The notes below the pieces were generated by a model, which worked only from the letters and a program-made list of their open reading frames with translations, did not search any database and was not told the origin of the DNA. This document shows positions 57,563 through 64,000 of a stretch of 64,000 nt of DNA, piece by piece (positions within the stretch are counted from its first letter, which is position 1; each line of letters begins with the position of its first letter). Source of the DNA: Symbiodinium microadriaticum. Lineage: Eukaryota > Sar > Dinophyceae > Suessiales > Symbiodiniaceae. Made by a program: the position numbers and the translations under genes. The DNA is taken from the NCBI GenBank assembly GCA_001939145.1, contig LSRX01001469.1:1-64000 (forward strand), written 5' to 3'.

Positions 57563-57747
57563 ATGAAGGCATTCAACTCTTCGGAGCACCACCTTCGCGC
57601 CGCAACGCCCGCAACGATCACTACCCTGTCAGTGACCTTAATTTTCACACGACACCTGTCCCTGAGTGTTCTTGTCCCACGTATAAAGACAGCTGGCACG
57701 ACATACGGTCTAAGCTCAAGCAGCTGAAGGCAAAGGCAAAACGGTAG
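57563..57747 (+). CDS. hypothetical C-terminal exon
   Basis: After a CTGCAG acceptor (57562) the frame reads DEGIQLFGAPPSRRNARNDH, YPVSDLNFHTTPVPECSCPT, YKDSWHDIRSKLKQLKAKAK, R-stop at 57747. Composition is convincingly coding, with a basic tail. It may belong with the hydrophobic exon just upstream. Confidence 0.4.
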
Positions 57748-57749
57748 TC

Positions 57750-59640
57750 CCTTGCTAATTGCCACTGGCACCTGCTCCCGAAGGCTAGCAGCGCGACCAG
57801 GAACAATGGCAGCAAAAAGGCCCTGCGAATTTAACCAGCATGTGATGCGCACACAGCGATGCTGCCTCTTGCCGGCTTCAGAAGGCATGTTTTTGTTTCT
57901 TGCAGCTTCTTTAGGGCCCCACAGGAGGGTCTACTTCCCTTCTCAGTCGTGTTGGATGGCGCCGAATCGCATGTTCCCTCTTGCAAGTTCAGTCCGGTCA
58001 TCCAGCATGCATCTTTCTCGGTTTGCCGCCTGCAAACGATGGGCTGGGAGTAGACGACAGGTTTCTGCACCCTGTGCGACAGTTTGCTGCCAGAAGGCAA
58101 CCCCCCCCCCCCCAGCAGGAAGAACCCCTCTCGAGAGACGACCAATACGAAGACCTGAATGTGGTCTTTGGTGGCCAAAGCCTTGGACGGGCTGGTGTCT
58201 GGGCGAGAAGCTGTTCTGCATGGGTTGCCTGAGTCAGACCCTGTCAAAGGCTCCAAACCTCGCTTCTCGCTTGGTTTGCCCGATATGTGCTTTTCAGATT
58301 TCAGAAGGCGTCAGCTTTGTGTGAAGGTACGGGGAGAGGGGTGGCGGTTCGGGGCGCGGATTTGGAAGCTCTTCGGATGTCAGCAACCGAAAACGTTCAC
58401 TCGGCTGACCCGTGTAGACATCAAGCGACTTGGAAGGGTCGCCTTCGCCTCGCCATGACTTGTTGACGGTCCATACAGGGTTTGTGGCTTCTTGAGCACT
58501 TCGCGGCAGTGCGGAAGAAGGTGCCGATGCCACCACATGCAGTATCATAAGTCATGTCTTGGTGACACCGTCAAGTCGTTCCAGACATTAAGTACATTGA
58601 TGAAGTCCTTGTGGGGCTCGAACCTCGCAAAGCTCAAGGTGCAGCTTCGGCGGGCGGCGAGTGGTTGACAACATTCGCTGTCCTACCTGGTTTCACCATC
58701 CCCCGCACTAGACTCATAAGGCACACCTGGATGAAAACGGCCGTGCTTGTCCCCCACATGCATCAGTTGCAGCCGGTCTGTCAATGTTGTTTACCATACG
58801 ATGTAACTTTCTCGAAACCAGCAATGGCTGCGCTGAAGGCACAAAGCAATGCACCATGCCGCACAGGAGTGCTGGTAGGGCATGCAAGGCAAAAGGACGA
58901 CAATGCGCATGATTTCGAAAGGAATCCACCCCGAGAGCTGTCTTTGCAGTGATGATATTCACCCTCTGCATGCGAAACAAGACTATGCCGGTCACTCGAT
59001 TCCCACTGCTCTGTTCGGCGGCACAGTACAGCACACTGCATGAGTCCGCAGATTCTCTGCAACTCAGGTAAGCAGTGTAAGCTTTGCAGAGAGCTCAAAC
59101 AGGCCCCCCACGAATTGTTGTAGCCGTTCCTCGAATCTGGTTCCGGAGTGTCACATGGATGAATAAAACTGCTTTCACTCTGAGTCTGTCTGCAAACGGC
59201 AGGTCGGCTGTTTTATTGCACGATTTCCATGGCTCCATGCTGCCGAACTTGGCAGCTGGCTCACATGTTGTCTTGATGCTTCGTCATCGAAGACGTCCTT
59301 AGCAAATGTTCCGCCGACAATCAACCGATGAGAGCACCATCGGGCCACCTGACGTAGGGTTACTGAACGCCTGGCGAGCGGCGACTTCGGGTACGAGATG
59401 CGCTTTGCTCCGGTCGTAAGGCGAGGTAGCACACCATCTTCACCTGGCTCCAGCGCCGCGTTTTCACCATGGAGAACACACACCTGACAACTCAGGTGGT
59501 GGCTTAAGTGCCAACCAATCTCACTGTTGATGCTGGGTGGATAGGAGTACAAGTCCCTCGGCGAGTACATGGACCTGCGCGAGGCACGCAAAGAGGCTTG
59601 AGACGAGACCACAGCACCCTGTCACGCGCTGCCTGATGTG
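57750..59640. other. overlapping frames, unassigned
   Basis: Candidate + strand pieces include QYEDLNVVFGGQSLGRAGV (about 58142) and DIKYIDEVLVGLEPRKAQGA (about 58586). A C homopolymer lies at about 58101-58113. No gene could be built. Confidence 0.25.
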
Positions 59641-59689
59641 CTTCTTTTTGTGTGTCGCAAGGATGCCGAATGAAGTCTTTTGTTGTGCC

Positions 59690-59932
59690 TCAGGCAGGCA
59701 AGATGCCCCGCCGCAATGCACCCCCCTCAGCTCCACCCAGGACTCCCAGACTCCTAGACAAGGTCGCCTCCCGGAGCCGGTTCCTTGTTGAGGCCCTCAG
59801 CCCGCCTGTCCTACCCCTCGTCATTCCAAGCGAGCTGGGAGAGGGCGGCAAACGAGGAGTGGGGGCTGAGAGATTCCACCAGAAGAAGCCGAAGGTTTCC
59901 GACTCCACGAGGCTGCGGCGTGTGCTCCCTTG
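59690..59932 (+). CDS. hypothetical exon
   Basis: AGKMPRRNAPPSAPPRTPRL, LDKVASRSRFLVEALSPPVL and PLVIPSELGEGGKRGVGAER, ending RRVLP-stop. A coding-like Pro/Arg-rich N-terminal or linker segment, family unknown. The opposite strand is also open (59690-60292), so the strand is uncertain. Confidence 0.25.
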
Positions 59933-60527
59933 ACCACGGTCTCGGCTGTGACGGAGTCGCTTCCCGGAGACCACTGGCACAGAAACACTGAAGCGGAGAG
60001 CCGATGTTTTTAGATGCGCTCCTCCTTGGGCTGGTTGCCCCGCAGCTTGAAGACCGCCTGCAGGCTCCAAAGGCAGGCTCCAAAGTCGGAGAGGAGGGAA
60101 AGGGTTGGCCTTTAGAGTGGGCTCCTGAGCATCCACCTTGCCGCACAGACATGCGCAGATGCCATCGACACGGCATGGCCCAGGTCCAAGGCTGGGAGAA
60201 CTCGCGGCGTTCGGGGGCTGCGAACTTCCGGATTTCGAAGCAGCTTTGTGGCATCCCTGCGAGAGCAAGAATCGTCTTACAGCCAACATCACTTACGTAC
60301 AGTTAAGTTGGAACATCTTCCAAAAAAGCCTGCAAAGCTTTTTTGGGGGTCTTTTTGCAAACGCGACGTGCGAAAGCGTCCGCAGTTCTGCGTACAGCAG
60401 ATTCGCGAAGTTGGCTCCTTTAAGGATCCCGTGCGTTTGAGAAACTCCACAGAAAATCAAAAGCACACCCAAAGCCAAAACTCGGGTGATCTACCCGACC
60501 TCTCTCAGAAGATGGATGAAGAGGGGC

Positions 60528-62759
60528 TCAGGTTTTGACTGTGACATAGTCATGTTCTTCGGATTTAAGCATGTGCTCAATCTTCTCCAATCTCCTCAAG
60601 ATTTGGTCCGTCTGCTCGCGCCCTGCCACCTGCACGTCAAGGAATGACTGCTGAGAGCGTAGGAGCGCCCCCAGTGCCCTGGAACCCTGCTGATCTGGGC
60701 TCACGCTCTGGCTCACTGGTCCGAGCTCTTCCGAGGGATGCTCCATATGCTCCTCAGTGACAGCAGCAGAAGCGACAGCATCACGTTTAGTCTCCCCGCT
60801 TTACACTTTTCGAAAATTGCGTCGAAGCTAGAAGAGCCGTGCTTGATGCGACCCGATATCTGACGAGCTAAAGGTTGGATGAACCAGCCCTGAAGCAACC
60901 CGGTGGATGTCTTCCGCAATCTCCATGAGACCGTCGCGAAAGTTGCCATGGCGGCTGACCTTCCTGCCTTCCTCGATAGTTTTGAACAGGGCCAGGCGCG
61001 ACACATGTGCCAGGATACCCAGGATCGTAAAGAGCATGGTGATGAGGAAGGGTCCCAGCATACCCTGGACTGTCAAAGCCACCGGCTGGCTACTATTACG
61101 GATCTCAGCATTGATGTTGGTGCAGTAGTCCTGGGAATAAGGTGCAGAAAAGGGGTCCAGGGGCTTTCAAGCTCTTTTCTTAATCAAGCGAGAAGTTACT
61201 GAGATCTTTAACACACCCAGTCCGTGGGCTGATGCTCATTGATGGCCCGCTGCACCTGGCCATCTGCAGCGGCAGAGCTTACAGCATAATTTAACTGGCG
61301 CGCCCACTTGTTTGAAACGGACAAGCCCACCATGTGAGAGCCGATTGCACCACCGATTCTTTCGAGACCACAGAAGCTGCCACCGTTAGACGATTGGGCA
61401 GACACGAAGTCTTCTTCCGAAAGGACGGCAACCTGGCACTTGCTGCCACTCTCCAAGCTGACTGCAGGCAGAATGTCTGAGCGAACGGTGACTTCCACAA
61501 TGTTGGCCGTAGGTACACCGTTGACCTCCAAGGTTATCGAATGGCTTGGGTGGGCGCAGATCTTGTAGTTGCTTCTGATAGCATCCTGAAGGCTCTCCAC
61601 ACTTGGGGCAAGGCGTCGTTCCTCAACCAGAAACGAGGCCAAAGTGGCCGTGTAGCCACAAACGAAAAGAATGCACATAAAGGCAAGGCCGAGACCAACA
61701 ATCCGACCGCCCAACGTGCAAGGCTCGAACCGAGACTCGCACATGAAGAGGCTGTAGAATGCCCGGTACACTGCTTCTGCAGCCTTCTCCCTCTTGCCAT
61801 GCAAGTCCTGAAATTGTCCATTCGGAGACGTTTCGAAGTATGTGATGATAAGAGAACTCGACGTGACGACAGCTAGCAACGTAAGCCAAAGATTGGGACT
61901 GAAGGGTCGAAAGGCTGCACCAAGCATTTCGCTGAAGGAAACGTCTTGGGCTGTGTCCACCACTGGGCCTACCAAGATGGTGGGCTCCGACCAAAGATTC
62001 ACGAAGGGTGAAGCATCGGTTCGTCTCGGCAACATCACCAGCGAAGCCACGCAAACATCCACATATCCCATTCCGGTAGCCCAAATACAGAGGTCAAAAT
62101 TCGAGCGCTGACCCATGCGCTCCAACTGGTCTCGGACGGGGTCGGGCACCGCTGTAACCTGCTGCACTGTGATCCCAGCGTTGCCGGCCACCAGGTCGAA
62201 GAAACGCCCCACGGGTCCGTAGCCCCGTTGACCCTCACAGGGCTGACCGGCAAAACCGGGGCAGTAGTTCCCCTTCCAGCCCCCGGTGTTGCCCAAGAAC
62301 TGCACTCGCAGAGTCTGACCACGGAGGCTCTCCGTAATGTTGCTACGCGAGAATTGGTCACGAAAGCCACAGGTGGTGTAAGACCAGGCAAGTCCTGGGA
62401 TGGAGCTACTCATCTCATGAGTGACTGTGCAAGTGGAGGGCTGTACGTAGCACCAACTGTCCCTGCACCACGCAGGTGCAGAAGTCTTGTTGCACCTCAA
62501 GCAGAGCACTTTCAAACTTTCGTGAAACTGAAGAATGTCGATGGACTTGGCTGGCAAGATTCAGGGTTGATTTGGGCTTCTATCCTGGAAGCTAAGAGCC
62601 GAACTCCGGAAAGTCTGCGGACCCATTGATGTCATGAGCGCCGCAGCTGAAGCCATAGTCGTCACGGGTGAAGTTGTAGCAAGGACATTGCTCCGCTCCC
62701 TCTGGCTCGGCGCTGACCAACACCAAAGAAAACGCGATCCAAAGTGTGGACCGCCGCAT
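60528..62759 (-). CDS. ionotropic glutamate receptor-like ligand-gated channel, four exons
   Basis: Exons 62759-62623, 62495-61217, 61130-60900 and 60752-60528 join in phase across introns of 127, 86 and 147 bases (all GT-AG), giving about 623 residues. Exon 1 starts MRRSTLWIAFSLVLVSAEPE, a signal peptide, then CPCYNFTRDDYGFSCGAHD. Exon 2 continues CNKTSAPAWCRDSWCYVQP, a Cys-rich extracellular module. A bipartite ligand-binding fold follows (SLRGQTLRVQFLG and FDLCIWATGMGYVDVCV). Then come a first helix (LWLTLLAVVTSSSLIITYFE), a pore segment and GYTATLASFLVEER, matching the iGluR SYTANLAAF gate motif. Exon 3 supplies the last helix (GMLGPFLITMLFTILGILAH) and exon 4 a charged coiled-coil-like tail. 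The protein probably sits in the plasma membrane. It lacks the animal-type amino-terminal domain; ligand and ion selectivity are unknown. Confidence 0.85.
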
Positions 62760-63239
62760 GAGGAGGACCTCTTAAAGGTTCCCCAACTACCACATCGCTT
62801 GAGCATTCACCGGCCGTCGTTGGGTCATGACACGAAGCTCTGGTCAAGTCCAGGACATAGCTAATATACAACGTCAACACCTTCAACTTGACAGTGCAAC
62901 AGCCTCTCACTCGGTCAGATGAAACAACCGGCTGCGTGACAATGAGCCCAGTCCAGCCTTGGCGTACATCTTCCAAAACTCAATGGACCAAGAGTTGTTT
63001 CCGACATCTCGCCTGTGTTCCACGACGCTCTCTGACGCCTCCCCGAACAAACTACCTGGCATGCCTGTCGGCTCAAGACACCAATGGCATATCTAGAAAG
63101 GAGCTTGCACCTTGCACAATCTAGGGAGCACCCCCAGCGCTCATGTATTTGCAACTCCCCACCCTCAAGTTCATGATTCGTGGAAGCGCATTGCTTGGGG
63201 GGTCCGTTTGCCGAGACCCCAGACCCCAGATACATGTGA

Positions 63240-63515
63240 TATATATATATATATATATATACATATACACATACATATACACATATATACATATATACAT
63301 ATATACATATATACATATATACATATATACATATAAACATATATACATATATACATATATACATATGTATACATATATGTATGTGTGCATATATATATAT
63401 ATATATATGTATGTGTATGTGTATGTATATGTATTATTGTGTGTTACATTATACTATACTATGTTATATATTATATTATATTATATTATATTATATTATA
63501 TTATATATATATATA
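63240..63515. repeat. compound AT-rich microsatellite
   Basis: (AT)n, (ACATAT)n, (GTATGT)n and (TATAT)n blocks in succession. The Tyr/Ile/His-rich frames on both strands are artefacts. Confidence 0.9.
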
Positions 63516-64000
63516 ACAGGCCAGCAGCTTACAAGTGTCGTAAAGCTTGCTCCCAGTCTCTCGTAAGTGATCACTCGTCGAAACAGCGAGTGCCCAAAAG
63601 CTGGAGCGCCTTGGGCGAGATGGTAAAAGTCTTTTCTGACTTCTGGCCCTCTCCTTTCGAGCCAAAGGGCGCGTCAGCTCGCGGACATGAGTCACTGCCC
63701 CAAGAAGCGGTCAAGTCAAGACTTGGGCTTTCCCGCCCCGAGCTGGCTTTGCGCTGGCGGAGCTTTCTTTCTGCCACTTCAGCCAGGGCGATGGCGGCAA
63801 TCTGGACCAAGCAGCGTCAGGTGAGGTCACTCTGCCGGGCCAATATCTGCGAAAGCATGCAGACCGGCGCAGAGCGATGCAGACCGAAAGAATGCCGTGG
63901 GCCGATCATCACTCATCTCCCCGTGGGAGCTTCTATTTGTGCATCCATGGCCATATGCGAGTGATTCGTCAAGTTCAGCCGAGGCAATTTTTGTGAAATT
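63516..64000. other. no recognisable gene
   Basis: One + strand frame runs to 63964, and a minus-strand frame (63571-63810) is also open. Neither shows a family motif. Confidence 0.25.

Noticed and set aside
63143-63964. 273-codon + strand frame
   Set aside because: Half of it is an AT microsatellite and the rest has no motif; the opposite strand is also open.
1-64000. Dinoflagellate spliced-leader sequence, tRNA genes, 5S rRNA, CRISPR arrays
   Set aside because: A visual search for the spliced-leader core, tRNA B-box-like GGTTCGA contexts and regular repeat-spacer arrays found nothing convincing.

Overview
The window reads as nuclear DNA of a dinoflagellate (Symbiodiniaceae-like), inferred from sequence alone. 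There are no bacterial-style operons and few long open frames. Genes are split into small exons by introns that are mostly 50-150 bases long. Several introns that can be phased exactly begin with GC instead of GT and end in AG followed by G, a known dinoflagellate trait. TTTAGGG-type telomere-like repeats are scattered internally, microsatellites are abundant, and short inverted-repeat elements are common.

Layout. About 0.1-0.5 kb holds inverted-repeat elements. An exostosin-type GT47 glycosyltransferase gene (+) lies at 2.3-4.2 kb, with an unassigned + strand exon pair at 5.1-5.5 kb. A CTA/CTG microsatellite is at 7.6-7.9 kb and telomere-like and TAG-rich repeats at 8.7-9.5 kb. An intronless open frame resembling the C-terminal half of a C5 cytosine methyltransferase is at 9.5-10.1 kb. 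A zinc-finger-like exon at 10.8 kb and a duplicated ~245-base segment follow. A + strand gene with a SAP domain, Tudor-like repeats and an S1-like stretch spans 12.5-14.6 kb, followed by a Nudix-like open frame at 14.7-15.2 kb. From 15.3 to 26 kb I recognise little beyond an inverted-repeat element and AT-rich patches. A hypothetical acidic protein ends at 28.1 kb. Microsatellites and weak exons fill 28-36 kb, and the C-terminal part of a methionine sulfoxide reductase A-like gene ends at 36.8 kb. A multi-pass membrane protein lies at 40.4-41.2 kb. An AT-rich island of different composition occupies 42.7-45.2 kb.

The best-resolved genes are on the minus strand. One (52.8 to 45.4 kb) encodes a TIR-like domain split over four exons, retaining the WCxxEL motif, followed by TPR repeats. 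An array of GTTTAAAC palindromes lies just upstream of its start. The other (62.76 to 60.53 kb) is a four-exon ionotropic-glutamate-receptor-like channel of about 623 residues. Between them lie a reverse transcriptase remnant, a 60-base minisatellite (55.2-55.9 kb) and several unassigned exons.

The genes do not form an evident pathway. The recognisable ones cover glycosylation, chromatin or RNA binding, oxidative repair, ligand-gated transport and a possible TIR/TPR signalling protein. Exon borders were read by eye. Those stated to the base are joins where reading frame, splice dinucleotides and family motif all agree.
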